DNA from: Sanghuangporus weigelae
Lineage: Eukaryota > Basidiomycota > Agaricomycetes > Hymenochaetales > Hymenochaetaceae
Assembly (NCBI GenBank): GCA_033182465.1
Contig: CP137320.1
Location: 434,001-498,000 of the forward strand
Length of the DNA stretch: 64,000 bases
Direction: 5' to 3'
Shown piece after piece: positions 11,941 to 23,657 of this stretch. Below the pieces are notes generated by a model, which was given only the letters and a program-made list of their open reading frames with translations, was not told where the DNA came from and ran no database searches. A program made the translations under genes and the position numbers. Positions within the stretch are counted from its first letter, which is position 1. Each line of letters starts with the position of its first letter.

Positions 11941-12164
11941 GCACCAAGCTCAAGGCTAAGACTATGTGTAATGTAATGTTTCGCATAAGAATCAAGACAT
12001 AAAATCCAGTCGCAATCGTTGCGGTGTAACAGAGGCAACAACGCGGGTAATCGATGCACATCATTCTTGGCAACTGCCTCAGCACAGCGCTTTTCAAGAA
12101 CTCGTGTGCCTCCATTTATTCGCTTCGTTCATTGGTCGTTCAGTACAAGAATAATATCATTATA

Positions 12165-13696
12165 CTACGACTTTGGAACGTTCTCCTTATCCGCCTCAGT
12201 CTCGTCTACCGCCATGTTATTATTGCTGTCATTATTTACAGCCTCAGCCGGAAGAGCATCAGTCGCACCACCAGCGCTCGATGCCGACTCCGATTCCGCA
12301 GCAGCTCCAGAGCTTGGCAGCTGATCTCCAGATGATGCAGATACCGAAGTCGATGCCGACGGAACTTCTTCCGTTTCTGCTTCCGCCGTGCTGCTGCTGC
12401 TCTTGCTCTTGACGAATCGGTCTTGCAGGGAGCCGCCGAACATCGGCTTCCCAGCTGGAGCTGTACCTGTGGCCGCAGTACTCGTCTGTACGCCGCTTGG
12501 TCCGCCTGTGGTAGACTCTGTCTGTGTGTTCGAATTCGCAGTAGCTGTCGTCGTCGTCATTGTGGAAGTGAGCGCCGTCGGATGATCGGACAAATGTCCC
12601 GGTGAGGGGTCGTCCAACTCATCCACCAAGCCAATCGCAGGGGTATCGACACCCATGCCGCCAGTAGCACCTTCAGCAGCAGCCGTTCCCAGACTGAGCG
12701 GGTCCGCGCTAGGACTCAACGGGCGCGTCGCAGCGTTTGTCGACAGGTTCAGCGGACTCATAGGCGGGCTCCTACTCCTACTTCTCCTCGCGTCTTCATG
12801 CAGGAAAGGTATGGGTGAGAATAACGGAGTCGTGGCTTCGCGCAGAGAGCCGATAGACATGAATGGGGACGAAGATGCGTCGTTCTCGTCTGCGCTGACG
12901 ACAGGGAAAGCGTCGATTGTGGATGTAACCAGCAGCGCACGCTCAACTGCGCGGAGGTACTTCCCCGCATATTTGAAGTGCTGTCGTGGACGGATCGCGA
13001 GTTCGCATAAGCGCTGAATCGAGAACGGAGGACTCCTAAACAGGAACAGAAATAATTAGGTTCAACTTCAATTCTCGGAGAGTAGTCATAACAAACCCTT
13101 CGAATTCATACAGCAACTTGCAAATCCCCTCATACATCTCCTTCGCCTCCTCCTCCTTCAACACAGCCTTCGCACGTCCGAACGAGTTGAACTCGTTCCT
13201 TATGAACTGATTTTCCTCGCGTTTGGGGAAGGGCGGGAACTTGGCGCCGGTCGCCGGTAAGACCCCTGGTGAGAGCGTTGCGACCGTTGATGCCGACTGT
13301 GGTGAAGCTGAAGGCAGTTCTGGCGCTACCACCATTGGTTCTGGAGGTGGTGGTGGAGGAGGAGGCGGGTCGGACATGTATGATGCGATGTTCTACAAGG
13401 GTATTTAGGAGTTGTGTATGGTCTAGCTACAGCGATTCTTACCTCTTTTAGTTTGTATTTGATCATATCGCAGAGTTTATTCCAGTCCTGTCTGATTTCA
13501 CAATGAGTAAGGTCTGACTGGCCGATAATGTGGAGGGTCTAACAGGACATAGTCTGAGGAAGCGAGAGTTTCGAGGATCTGGTCGTATTCTGACATCTCG
13601 AAAACAATCAGTCGAATGAACTGCCTTGCGATGAATGCACGCACCTGGAGACCACTTGAAGTCTGCAGAGACCTCTGTTTCTACCGTTCCATTCAT
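12165..13696 (-). CDS. PSY4: Protein phosphatase 4 regulatory subunit 2 (PPP4R2/Psy4)
   Basis: It targets the PP4 catalytic subunit, acting in DNA-damage recovery (gamma-H2A dephosphorylation) and splicing-factor steps. The N-terminus opens MNGTVETEVSADFKWSP (ATG 13694-13696), then YDQILETLASSDY, NKLCDMIKYKLKE and a Pro-rich block starting SDPPPPPPPPPEP. The diagnostic part is PPFSIQRLCELAIRPRQHF followed by GKYLRAVERALLVTSTID, matching PPFTIQRLCELL...KFLRGVEKNVMVVST of the family. The C-terminal 230 residues are a Ser/Thr/Ala-rich disordered tail containing the SRSRSPP and KPMFGGSLQDRFV stretches and ending near KENVPKS. The exact borders of the small exons at 13400-13650 are uncertain. Divergent from uL3m, 123 bases away. 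Confidence 0.82.
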
Positions 13697-13819
13697 GCTG
13701 AGATAGTTGGTAGTAAGGAGGGCACGCGTCTATGTGACCTGCACGCGTTTTAGGCAGTCAGCTCTCACGTTATTTCTCTTCTTCGTTTCCGTTCTACTTC
13801 ATCCTCCTCGCTGCGAGCA
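13697..13819. promoter_or_regulatory. Short divergent promoter, PSY4 / uL3m
   Basis: Only 123 bases separate the two ATGs, so the 5' UTRs and promoters must be very compact or overlapping. Confidence 0.45.
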
Positions 13820-15054
13820 ATGCAATCCCTCAGGAATGCCCTAAGAAATTCACTTTCATCATCTTCATCTCGAAGACTTATTCACTCCTCGAGGATAGCG
13901 TTTGCTTCGCCTGTACAATCTTCGCAACCTGGTTCTTCAAGTTCAGGAGCAGAAGTCAAATGGACACCTCAATCTGTCCGGACGGGCGTGATTGCTCGTA
14001 AACGCGGTATGACCGCTATGTGGGACCAGCATGGCGCGCGGTCTCCTGTCACCGTCTTACAGGTGCGTACTTTTTCCATCCCTCGCGTCTTTCTCAACTC
14101 ATTCACGTTCTGTACAGCTCGAGGACTGTCAAGTAACAGCCAACGTCCGGGCAGTGCGCAAGGACAGATCCGAGTATCATGCCGTGCAGATTGGAGCATC
14201 CGATCGACCTGAGCGGACGACTACGAATGCTATGCGCGGGCATTTCCGAAGAGCAGGCGTACCGACGAAGTACATCGTCAAGGAGTTTCCTATTACGCCG
14301 GACGCGCATGTTCCTGTTGGTGAGCATCGCTATCAGGGAATTTTATAAGAGAGGTGGATTGATTTGTTTTAATATGAAGGAACGACGCTGTCTGCACTCC
14401 ATTTCGTTCCAGGGCAGTATGTGGATGTCGTTGCAAACTCGTACGTATTCCAGCAACTATTTCTTGTTTTTTATTATTACGCGATCTCAACTCTTTGTTT
14501 AGGATCGGGAAGGGCTTTCAAGGAGGAATGAAGAGATGGGGCTTCCACGGTCTACGAGCCAGCCACGGTGTCTCCGTCTCACATCGCAAACTCGGCGCAA
14601 CAGGTGGACACCAGGTTCGTCTTCTACATCAAACAACTACTCACTTCATACCTCATACCTCATACATATACATTTCTCCTAACCTCCCCTTCCTTCGTTA
14701 TAGGACCCGGGCCGAGTCTGGCCAGGCAAGAAAATGCCAGGCCGAATGGGCGGCAAACGCGTGACGCAGCAGAACCTCGAAGTCATCCGCATCGACACCG
14801 CGCTCGACCTCATCTTCGTGCGTGGGTGCGTGCCAGGCGTCGACGACGCGCACGTCTTCGTCCGCGACGCCAAAAAGCACATGCAGCAGCTCGCCCGGGC
14901 CAACTACGCGAAGGGGATGGACGAGAAGATCCTCCCGAAGGGCGTCGTGGACTTGCCCTTCCCGGCGGGGACGAAGGAGATGGCGGGGAAGTACCCGCCT
15001 GTGATCGCTGCGCCGAGTAAACGCCTTACGAGCCCGTTTCTTCCGAGAGAATGA
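13820..15054 (+). CDS. MRPL9: Mitochondrial ribosomal protein uL3m (MRPL3/Mrpl9)
   Basis: Large-subunit protein of the mitochondrial ribosome. The N-terminus is a Ser/Arg-rich, acid-free presequence ([19 protein letters not shown]). The mature part starts with [16 protein letters not shown], then [47 protein letters not shown] and [23 protein letters not shown], all typical of uL3. It ends ...TSPFLPRE. Five exons of ordinary base use are followed by a last exon (from about 14704) that is much richer in G+C at third positions than the rest of the gene. Convergent with NMT1, 107 bases away. Confidence 0.95.
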
Positions 15055-15161
15055 ACATCGGAATGAATGGATAGAGTAGAAGAATAATCCTGCTGTGTTT
15101 CTGGTTGGGACATCTACATATACTAATTGATACACAAATTTCGGATTTTATATTGTGAGGT

Positions 15162-17367
15162 CTACAACATCACTACGCCTACACCCTTCCCTGCCGGTAC
15201 GCCTCCTGCTTCGGTCACACCCGCCAAAGGAGCGGTGCGCCAGTTGTAGAGGTAGTAATTCAGCAATCCGTCACCTTGTCCGAACTACATCCGAATGATC
15301 AGATATCCCAGCACATCCAGGTAAACAGGGAAATGCCAAACCGAACTCACCTTCAAATCCGCCGTGAACTGATGATTATCCATCAACGATAACGCGTTGA
15401 ACACGTCAAACCCAGCGCCGCTCGCGATGATCAGCGCATCCGTGATCAACTCTTGTAAGCGTTTCTTCAGCCTCCCATCTTCTTCCGACCCCTCTTGGAA
15501 AGCGACGTCAGAGCCGTAGTAGAAGAGATACGCGGCTTCGAGGAGGTCGTATTTCGTGCTTTGCATGATTGTGGATGGGAGGGAGTAGAACGTGAAGAAG
15601 TCTGTTATTTTGTGCGTTTGGGGGTTCTAAAAAAATGCGACAGGTACATGTGAGATTGAGAATCAACAGAAGGGTGAGACCTTACCTCAACAACATAAGC
15701 CCAAACAACCTGCTTCTCCCTCCTCCCTTTCCATTCTTTTGGAGCCTCACCGACTCCAAGTCCACTCAGGAACTGATGCTTCACCTCTTCCAAGGACATA
15801 ACAGGCATCATCGTGAACCTCTCCATGTACCGCGTGTGCAGCGCAGCAACCTGCGGTATATCCTTCTCCTGCATCTCGCGCAGCCCGGAATTCGCGAGGT
15901 GCGGTGTGGAGGGTAGCTTTTGCAGACGCGTCATTCGCGCGAGCGTCATGTTTCGAGGCACGTATGTGAACCCGATTTCGATGAGTTTGGAGACGTTGAT
16001 CGTGCGGTGGAAGTATCTTGATTATTTGTTTATTGAAAGAATCGTCAATATTTCTTGTGGATTGCAAATGGTTTGGTATTGATTTACCTGCATGTTGAGA
16101 CGGGCGTTGGAACCACGACTCCGCCCGTATAAATCGCCTGGAAGATCCCCTTTAGATGGCACTGCCGAGTGACCTCTTTGATCAAGACAGGAGCCAGGCG
16201 CTTCGAGCGTAGCTTCTTATGGACACAAAGGTAATTGATCTCGCTTGCGTGGAAAGTACTAAATCGTGCATTAGATTAGAAGGACATTTTTTCTCTTTCC
16301 CTCAACCAATGCCTAGGAACGTGCTTACCGTCCGCGTACGCGAATTGTGATGGGCACGCCTGAGATGAATCCGATGAGCTTCTTGTTTGACTTCACACGA
16401 ACACCGATGTGCCATTCTTTGTGATAACCAGGAGGTTTGAGTGCCCTGAGAAAGGAAACGCAAAGCAACATAGTTCGTATCAGCCATATCAGCAGAAGGG
16501 CCGAATACACACCATTCCAAAAACTCAGCCGTGTAGCGGAAACGGAACGTCGCGTGGTCGTCCTCTACATAGTGCAGACTGAGGAGATCATATACCTCTT
16601 TAATCTGTGAAAAAATTGGTAATAGTCAGATCCTGACAGTGTTCATGCACAGTTTCAATGAGCCTTGCTCACTTGATTGGGATCGTCAAGGTCAAGAATC
16701 ACCCATTCAAACTCTTTTGGAAGAGGATATGGTTCTTGTCGAACCTCCTCTCGAGGCACGGGCGGTTCAATGTACCCATCCTCCTCAGGTGGACCTTCGC
16801 CTATAATTATTCAAGTCCAGTATCGACGCATTTGTATCTCGAAAGAGCAACGTACCTAGTTGAGGAACCGGCTGAGTTGCCCAGAACTGTACAAACTCGT
16901 CAGGACATGAAAATCATCGCAGAAATACTACTCATGCAGACCTTATGCGTTCCCAGATCTTTCTTTCCCCTCCCCGCAATGCCTGCCTTGCCCTGGATAA
17001 CATCCATAATCTTCAACTGCTCCAGCGCCTTTCTTACTGTCTCTTCATCCGTCCCGGGCGCGCCTTCACCATGCTCCTGACGCACTTTGACCAAAACCTG
17101 ATCCACGATCGCCTGGGGGATCTCTTTCTGCCCTGGTTTCAAGGCATTCAGTACCTTAGCAGCCTTTGATCTCTTCTTCTTTTTCTTCTTGCTCTGCGAG
17201 GCGGACATTGATGAGCCAGCGCCGGGAGTGTCGACATCATCTCCCGCCTCCTCATTTCCGACTATACCATCGTCACCGTCGCTTTCCGACTCATGATCAA
17301 CCCCGTTTGCTTCTGCATCTTGCGTAGTATCAATGATCTCTTCGATCCTTGCTTCCTCTGCAGCCAT
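15162..17367 (-). CDS. NMT1: Glycylpeptide N-tetradecanoyltransferase (N-myristoyltransferase)
   Basis: Transfers myristate from myristoyl-CoA to N-terminal Gly of client proteins in the cytosol and at ribosomes. The N-terminus (ATG 17365-17367) is acidic and then has a [12 protein letters not shown] ribosome-binding-like patch. Next come [78 protein letters not shown] and [13 protein letters not shown], the two NMT domains in order. The C-terminus ends [15 protein letters not shown]...VVML; in this family the C-terminal carboxylate acts as the catalytic base, and the ending is intact. Stop at 15162-15164. About seven exons. The ADFL-type region [11 protein letters not shown] is well conserved. 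Confidence 0.96.
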
Positions 17368-17837
17368 CCGAGCAGATGGGACTCGCTAAGAGATGGGATG
17401 GTGGTTCGAGTGCAAGTCGAGATTGGTGACCTCATTCTGTGCCGTACGGTACTCAATCCAAATGCGGCAATGGATCTGGATCTGCTTTGGGTCTGCTCTC
17501 ATTTTTCTGCTCGCTTTCTTGTGGTCACACAAGTCATATTGAATGAAACCGCAAACCAATATAATATAAAGAACAAGAAATCGTAAGCAATATCGTCTTC
17601 AGATTGATTTACGAGTTTCCGCAGCTCAATCTCAAGTTGCATCTCAATACCTCATACATACAGAATATCAAATCTTTGGGACCATGGCTCTTTATCATAG
17701 TCTGGTTGGATGGAGCTTTGCATTCTCAAGCGAACTGACCATCGTGAAACATCAGCTTGTCTTGAAGCCCCAAGAAGTGCGCACAAGTCAACTCAATATG
17801 AAAGCAAGATTCTCAATGTCTCCAAACAGTGAAAAGA
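17368..17837. other. Intergenic region NMT1 / SNRNP27
   Basis: These 470 bases contain the NMT1 promoter side and the 3' UTR of SNRNP27 (both genes run leftward). I see no open frame of note and no defined site. Confidence 0.4.
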
Positions 17838-18702
17838 TCATTTGATCTTGTCCAGAGGTCTGTTGAAACCTCCGCGCCTGTATATGATTGTTAACAAAAG
17901 AGCAAAACGATACTGAAGAGGAGAACATGCCTATTCATGTATTGACGCCACGTTCGCTGCTTCTTGATTTCCACTGCACCATCTTCGTTGCCGAGAACGG
18001 GTCTTCCCTGAGGGACAGTATTATTAAACGAGGTAAAGTCGCGGAATATCAGGACTCCTCACCTTTGTCGAACCGAACCCACCGAAACCTAGCATCGCTC
18101 TCAGAGCAGCTTCCTCCTCAGTCTCCGCATCCATAGGTTCACCCTCCTCGCGTTCTTCGCCCTCTTCCCGTTCATCATAATCGGGATCCAAGTTTATTCT
18201 TCCAGGAACAGGACCTTTAGCAACTAGTTGAGAAGGTCCTGAACGTGGTGGGGGTACACGCTCCCGCTCCTCGCGGTCTCGTGGTGGAAGTGGTTTCAGC
18301 TCGTCTTTACGTTCCCGGCGGAGTTCCTTATCATCTTTAGTTCTGTCACGATCCCGGTGTTCTTCGAGTCTGTCTTTGTCTCGTTCTCCTCGATGTCTTT
18401 CTCTGTCTCGACGATCGTCGCGTCTGTCACGACCGTGGTCTGCGTGTACGCGCTCAGGTCAGTCATGATCCACAGAATACGAAGAAAAAGGAGAAAGTAC
18501 CTCTTCGATCACGATCGCGTTCACCACCTCTTCTCACAGGGCTCCTTGACCTGCTCCTTCGCGTCGCGTAGTCTCCCCGTCTGCCTCGATCACGATCTCT
18601 TTCACGGTCCCTGTCTCTTCCGCCACCTCTGTCTCTCGTCCTATCGCGTTCATCGCGCTCCCAACTTCTTTCTCGTCTCCGTCTGTCGTCTCGTGCAGAC
18701 AT
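17838..18702 (-). CDS. SNRNP27: U4/U6.U5 tri-snRNP 27 kDa protein
   Basis: Spliceosome protein that helps fix the 5' splice site at the ACAGA helix. The N-terminal two-thirds is a long Arg/Asp/Ser-Arg repeat region (RDRERDRDRGRR, RRSRSRSPVRR), as in human SNRNP27. The conserved C-terminal domain follows: LRAMLGFGGFGSTKG, then RTWRQYMNRRGGFNRPLDKIK, matching the family's RKYRQYMNRKGGFNRPL. Two introns are read, near 18430-18500 and 17880-18060. The true start is ATG 18700-18702; the codon before it is GTG. Stop at 17838-17840. Divergent from the RRM-like gene with 151 bases between. Confidence 0.93.
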
Positions 18703-18853
18703 CACGTTTATCGAAGGCGAAATGAAGTTCTATCGATTCGCGATAGTTCTCTCTCTGTCTGAGTCACGTGTGTATTCTATGCGATCGACGACTGATCGGC
18801 ATGATTTTCCTTCCCTCCTCACCGCCGCGACCTTTACGTTCCTTCAAACTGGA

Positions 18854-19846
18854 ATGAACTGCGCCAAACGAGCAGCTCAGCTGCCAATGCAAGCATCGCA
18901 CAAGTTTTCCCGAAGGTTTTTGTCTCGCTCATGTCCAAGACAAGAAGAAGGTGAGTATCTCATAGAAAATCCTAATTTCAACTCTGGGATTGGATCATCT
19001 GATTTCTTTCAAGCTGCTCCTTCCTCTCGTAGCGAGGATTCTGCTGATAGGGAACGGAGGCACATACACCTTTATGGATTACCTCGGTCTGCGACGCCTG
19101 CGGATGTGATGCGTCTCGCCAGGCAGTCTATCAAGGATGACGGACTGCTGAAGAACATCGCTGGAGGCGAGCTACGTCCTATTCACAGAAAACATGCAAA
19201 ACTCAAATATCGTCTTTTCTTCGTTGCGAACAGCTGCACTAGATTATAATCGCTTCCTACCGACCAGACGAGCTTTCATATCCATGACTTCGGGATTTTT
19301 CGCAAAAGCGGCAGTCAGAGCACTCAAGGACGCACAGATGTCCTCTCTCCGCATTCGAACATCTATCAGTGACCTCCAATCTACACCAGCACGTCGACGT
19401 GGCAAACAAGGGAAGCATGAAGCTGCTGAGCGGGGTGTGCTTGATGGATGTGGAAAAGGAGGCGGAATTGATTTGAAGGGGTGCGATGTGGTGCTATATG
19501 GATTGCCTGGGACGATTGCTGCTCCTGCTTTGAAACAGTACCTGCGCCGTTCGGGGATGGTGAAGCGGGCTCAGAATGGAGAGCCGGATTGCGATGTTAT
19601 TAAAATTGAAATGTGCGTTTGTTTTCTTTTCTTGATTTCATGTATCGTCGCTCATTTCATCGTTTCGTTTAATTTTGACTTCTTTCTCAAAGTCCGCGAA
19701 AGGGCTTTTCGGCGATTTCGAAACACCTCGTGCGGTTGAACTCGCCGTCAGAGGCGCATGCATTCGTGCGGAAGATACATATGACGTTTTTCTTGCCCGA
19801 TGTTTGGCGCCAAAGGTATCTTCTACGAGCCAGAGTAGTTTACTGA
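18854..19846 (+). CDS. RRM-like RNA-binding protein with probable mitochondrial presequence
   Basis: Four exons (18854-18950, 19014-19166, 19234-19612, 19693-19846) join in frame to 260 residues. The N-terminus MNCAKRAAQLPMQASHKFSRRFLSRS is Arg-rich with no acidic residues, as in mitochondrial presequences. Two weak RRM-like units follow: HIHLYGLPRSATPADVMRLARQS...ALDYNRFLPTRRAFISM, and CDVVLYGLPGTIAAPALKQYLRRSG...AHAFVRKIHMTFF. It ends YLLRARVVY with the stop at 19844-19846; no intron is needed in the last exon. The second intron uses a GC donor (19167), or else a poor GT donor nine bases on; both keep frame. Function is inferred only: organelle RNA handling. Confidence 0.72.
19167..19233 (+). 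other. Candidate GC-AG intron in the RRM-like gene
   Basis: The exon ends GGAG and the intron begins GCGAGC and ends GAACAG. The join gives NIAGAALDYNRF and keeps the frame. A GT donor (GTCCTA) nine bases downstream is possible but matches the consensus badly. Confidence 0.45.
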
Positions 19847-19992
19847 ATAACACAATAATAACCTCCTTGCGCTGTTATTCTCCTGAGCAAGTCGGACTTA
19901 TATCTTGTCAAAATAAATCTGATAGGGTACGAGACGTGTCACTAGATACGAAAGCAGGGGAAAAAATACTCTACATCCTCTCAGCTTCTCCA

Positions 19993-20928
19993 TCATGGTC
20001 GTCTGTGCGCATTCTCCGGCCCTGAAAATATAGTATTGCAGTAAGTCATTTCAGGATAGAGGCGGAGCAAAAGCCACAGAATACGCACCCCTCGGTAAAC
20101 ATCCTCATCCTCAGGAGACCTTCCACGCTTGAGCGTCTGCTCTGTCCGTTCAGGCGCAGAAGCTGCTTTCCAGTCTTCACCTCCGCCGGCAACAGCACCG
20201 GGTCCTTCCTGTGCATCTGCGTACCGCTGCTCCATCTCGCGCCTTCGCTCCATTTCCATTCTCTGCGCTTGTGCACCCCAGCCACCACGTCCGGCGTCGT
20301 AGTCTGTGCGGTGTTCATCTCTTACCTGGGGACATAGGAAAAATTTAAGGTCAATAGTGAAGATGAAGAGAAGAGGCATAAAGACACGTTGCGCACCTGA
20401 CCACCACTCCTCCCTCGTCCGAATTGTCTGCCTTCTCGGTAGCCTATGTCAATATCACATCGAATGACGCGCTCGTCGAGTTTCGTCCCGCTGATATACC
20501 GCAAACACGCTAGCGCTTCTGCGTGAGAGTAATACTCGACGAAACAGAATCCACACGGAGTTCTACAAGCAACAAGGCAGACTCACTCAGCAAAAGGAAC
20601 GCGCGAATGGAGAATTGCGGCACTCACTTCGTATTCCTATCCAGTCCCATAATAATTCGCTTCACCCCACCTCCTTCCTCAGGAGTCGAGCATTTAGAAA
20701 ACAACTCGTATATCTGCTCCTCGGTTGTGTAAAAGCTCAGATTACCAACCTATATCCATACATCCAAATCAAGTCAGTAACGTGGGATACGTGGTCGAAT
20801 GTTGAACTGGGACTGACATAGAGGGTGGTAGATTTAGAAAGTAGATCAGGTTGCTTTTGTCTCTCAATTTTCGATTGAGAATCTTTGTAGTTTGAGGGCT
20901 GGTCGAGTGAGGGGACTACGTGCGCCAT
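19993..20928 (-). CDS. NCBP2: Nuclear cap-binding protein subunit 2 (CBP20)
   Basis: Binds the m7G cap of nascent Pol II RNA together with CBP80. The RRM is complete: RNP2-type [19 protein letters not shown] near residue 37, then [21 protein letters not shown] (RNP1) and [33 protein letters not shown], a cap-binding tail almost identical to the animal protein. [13 protein letters not shown]-type residues follow (here [13 protein letters not shown]). The C-terminal 80 residues are charged and variable. The last intron (about 20037-20092) has a length that is a multiple of three and no stop, so retention would add residues without changing the end. Start ATG 20926-20928. Convergent with the RRM-like gene, 146 bases. 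Confidence 0.95.
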
Positions 20929-21060
20929 TGCTGCTGATCGTGTCCAAGTTTGAATCCAACTAACTTCAAGTTCATCCCGATCGCGACGTCTATTTCAAGT
21001 CACGTGCTGCATAAATCTCAATTGAATCATTGTGTAGCACGTTCTCCGGCTACTTTCACG
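20929..21060. promoter_or_regulatory. Short divergent promoter, CBP20 / GMF
   Basis: Only 132 bases separate the two divergent start codons. No named site is clear. Confidence 0.4.
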
Positions 21061-21683
21061 ATGGTACGTCTTCAGTTATTGTTAAATCCAACATCCAAGC
21101 AAGCTCTGATGACATTTGATGTAGTCCAAGACGGTTGATATACCCGATGAACTCAAGCAAGCGCTGCGCAAATTCCGCTTCGGGCGGCGCAGCTCGAGCG
21201 CAGCCATGGTCGTCAAGATCGACAAGAAGCAGCTCAAGATGGTGGAAGATGAGACGTATGATGATATCAGCATTGACGATTTGGCTCAAGGTGCGCCCTT
21301 TTACGCGTCTATCGTTGTTTTATCTGAACGAAATGTGTTGGATTTTGAGTCTGACTGATTCGATCGTGTGATCTTAGAACTTCCAGAGAACGCGCCTCGA
21401 TACGTCGTACTTTCATACGAGCTCAAGTATGACGATGGAAGGAAGAACTACCCACTAGTGCTTGTCAATTGGTCACCTACGGGATCCGAGACGAGTCTCC
21501 TTACACTTCATGCCAGTGCATTGATTGATTTCCAGAATACCGTACGCTCAATATTTCGTCTCCTCTTGACACTAACGCTTCATTCGATCTTCACGATGAT
21601 AGGTCGACGTCCAGAAGGTTATCGAAATCAGGGATGGTGCCGAAGGATTGACGAAGGAGGCTATCGATGCAAAGTTGAAATAG
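21061..21683 (+). CDS. GMF1: Glia maturation factor, ADF-homology protein (Gmf1/Aim7)
   Basis: Binds Arp2/3 complex and debranches actin filaments. Exons 21061-21063, 21125-21290, 21378-21541 and 21603-21683 join to 137 residues, the usual GMF length. The first exon codes for the start Met only: the ATG abuts a GTACGT donor, and exon two begins SKTVDIP. The ADF fold is complete: ELKQALRKFRFGRRSSSAAMVVKID, DISIDDLAQELPENAPRYVVLSYEL, DDGRKNYPLVLVNWSP and VQKVIEIRDGAEGLTKEAIDAKLK. The LRKFRF and RDGAEGLTKE stretches set it apart from cofilin. Convergent with PIG-M, 133 bases. Confidence 0.94.
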
Positions 21684-21816
21684 TTATTCTATTTTCCGAA
21701 TACGCTATCATGAATCCTGCTTTTGATCCCAATCGGCCATTGATGTAAACTACACATTAGCATTGTACGAATATGTATAGATAAATACATGAAACAAAGG
21801 CCACGCACTCGCTAAC

Positions 21817-23368
21817 TCAAATGTCCCTCCTTCCTTCCCGCCTCTCCTCGTCTTTTGGGCTCGTCCATTGATACGCGCGTACGATCACCCAGATCTCCCA
21901 GCAATTCACAATCAAGAATAACATGCTGCAAGCCCAGACGCGATACTGAACATCCTGTTTGAGGAATTCGAGGTCATAAGCGAACTTAAGCCAAACTGCC
22001 TGTGTGCCTGCCCAGAGTGCTATCATGACAATGATCTTGGACCGTGTTGCCGATAACGATGGCAGGATGAGAGGGAGAATGGTTAGGTACCAGAGGAAAT
22101 ACTGTCGGAATTCTCATTCACAATTATCTTCTGGATAAGACGAGAAGAGGCCTACCTGCGACGTGCAAACTTTATTCAGCGTAACGAACCATGCAGTCTG
22201 GACAAACCAAGTGAATGGTAAGTGCCTGGTTCCTCTTGCGCCGTATATCAAACCCGAGCCTAAGCTCAACACCATCTGCGGTACAAAGGATGAAAATGGT
22301 GACTTCATGAATCGTTGCCAAAAAACCGGCTTTCCCGGATGCTCATAAGCAAGCTTCATGGGAAGCCAGTAGGGCGAGAAATTGTGTTGGTGGTCGAGAC
22401 GGTGAATGTGGTAGAGATAGGTCTCATAAAGGAAGGGGTATCCCCAGCTAAAAGCAAGCCATTCTCAACCGACCTTGATAATGAGACGAAAAAGAATCGT
22501 ACGTACAAGAGGTACATGATTCCATTAAGCAACATAAACGTCCCTGCACTAATAATCGTAAATCGGATAGCTTGCTTGCTGACAAGATTCCTTGACCAGT
22601 TATTGAAGCTAGAGCCGCTCCCCGACTCAGAAGCCATCACAGAAACAAGGCTCACGCCATAAATAAGCGGGTATATCTTCCAATGCGTGGCTATTCCAAG
22701 CATAATAGCCGTCTTGTCCCAATCTCTCTGCGACTTGCCCGGTCGCATTGCAAGGTATAAAGTTCCAATAACTAGGGCGCCAAGAGTAGACTCTGACGAG
22801 CCACGTGTGGAGATGGAGAAAACCATTGGGTTAAGAAGATGTAAAGCCGCGTAGAACATCGCTTGTCGTTCGCGTTCTGCGTTAGTTGATCCTGGAGATG
22901 TATTTGGGAGAACGGCCGTAAGTAGCAGCTTGTATATGAGGATACCAACAAGGATATCGCATGAGGAGAATAGGTATTTCCCAAATGTTGGATGGAGAAA
23001 GATATTCGGCGTCATAATTAATGCTAATAAAGGTGTGTATCGGTAGGTTTCGCGGTAATACGGACTTGACAGATCATTAATCCATCAGTAATGAGGAACA
23101 TGAAGTTAAGTACTTACTCTCCAACCCCAAAATATCTCCCTAAGACACCTTGCGCGATATTCTCTCCTCTTCCATCATCACTCGTAGAATCATTCGGTTG
23201 GAGGAGGAACCGAGCAGCGTCAGTGAAGACGCGATAGTCGATATCCGTGTATTTCACGATTGCATGTTTGTCATGCCATTCACTGTAGAATATGAGGGCA
23301 ACACGAAGGAGGATTGAAAAGACTATAATTGTTCTGAAGGACACATTTTGGAGGGATGAAAGCTTCAT
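21817..23368 (-). CDS. GPI14: GPI mannosyltransferase 1 (PIG-M/Gpi14)
   Basis: ER membrane enzyme adding the first mannose to the GPI anchor from dolichol-P-mannose. The N-terminal membrane segment ([18 protein letters not shown]) is followed by a lumenal loop with the family DXD site, [13 protein letters not shown]. After GVGES come [21 protein letters not shown], then [13 protein letters not shown] and [23 protein letters not shown], which are PIG-M landmarks. About ten hydrophobic segments are seen. The C-terminal [15 protein letters not shown] is basic/acidic and cytosolic, not a KKXX signal. Five or so exons. Start ATG 23366-23368. Divergent from the TPR gene by 289 bases. Confidence 0.94.
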
Positions 23369-23657
23369 GAGTGCCAGTGATCTGGCAAGTCAAAAGAGTG
23401 GATGAGGTGATCGGCGTCGATTCGCGCTCACGTGGGCGTATCAGTTGAAGCACAAACATCAAGCACGACCAAACACGGTGGCATGGCTTCCTACTCCTTA
23501 CTCCTTGGACCACTTGTCTTGTCCATCCATTTCATATCATACTTGCGTGTTCTTGTGAAGTATTTCTCCGATTAGGAACCGTCTTGGTGTCTTTTGCCGC
23601 TCAGCACAATACGAAGGAAAAACTGGATTCTCGAACTGCTCTTTGTTGAGGACAAAA
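23369..23657. promoter_or_regulatory. Divergent promoter region, GPI14 / ER TPR protein
   Basis: These 289 bases separate the two ATGs. Both neighbours are ER proteins, so shared control is possible but no ER-stress element could be named. Confidence 0.35.

Noticed and set aside
19675-20025. Open frame after the last intron of the RRM-like gene (KGLFGDFE...)
   Set aside because: The shifted frame gives KGFSAISKHLVRLNSPSEAHAFVRKIHM...YLLRARVVY, which continues the RRM-like fold and ends at 19844-19846, before the convergent CBP20 end.
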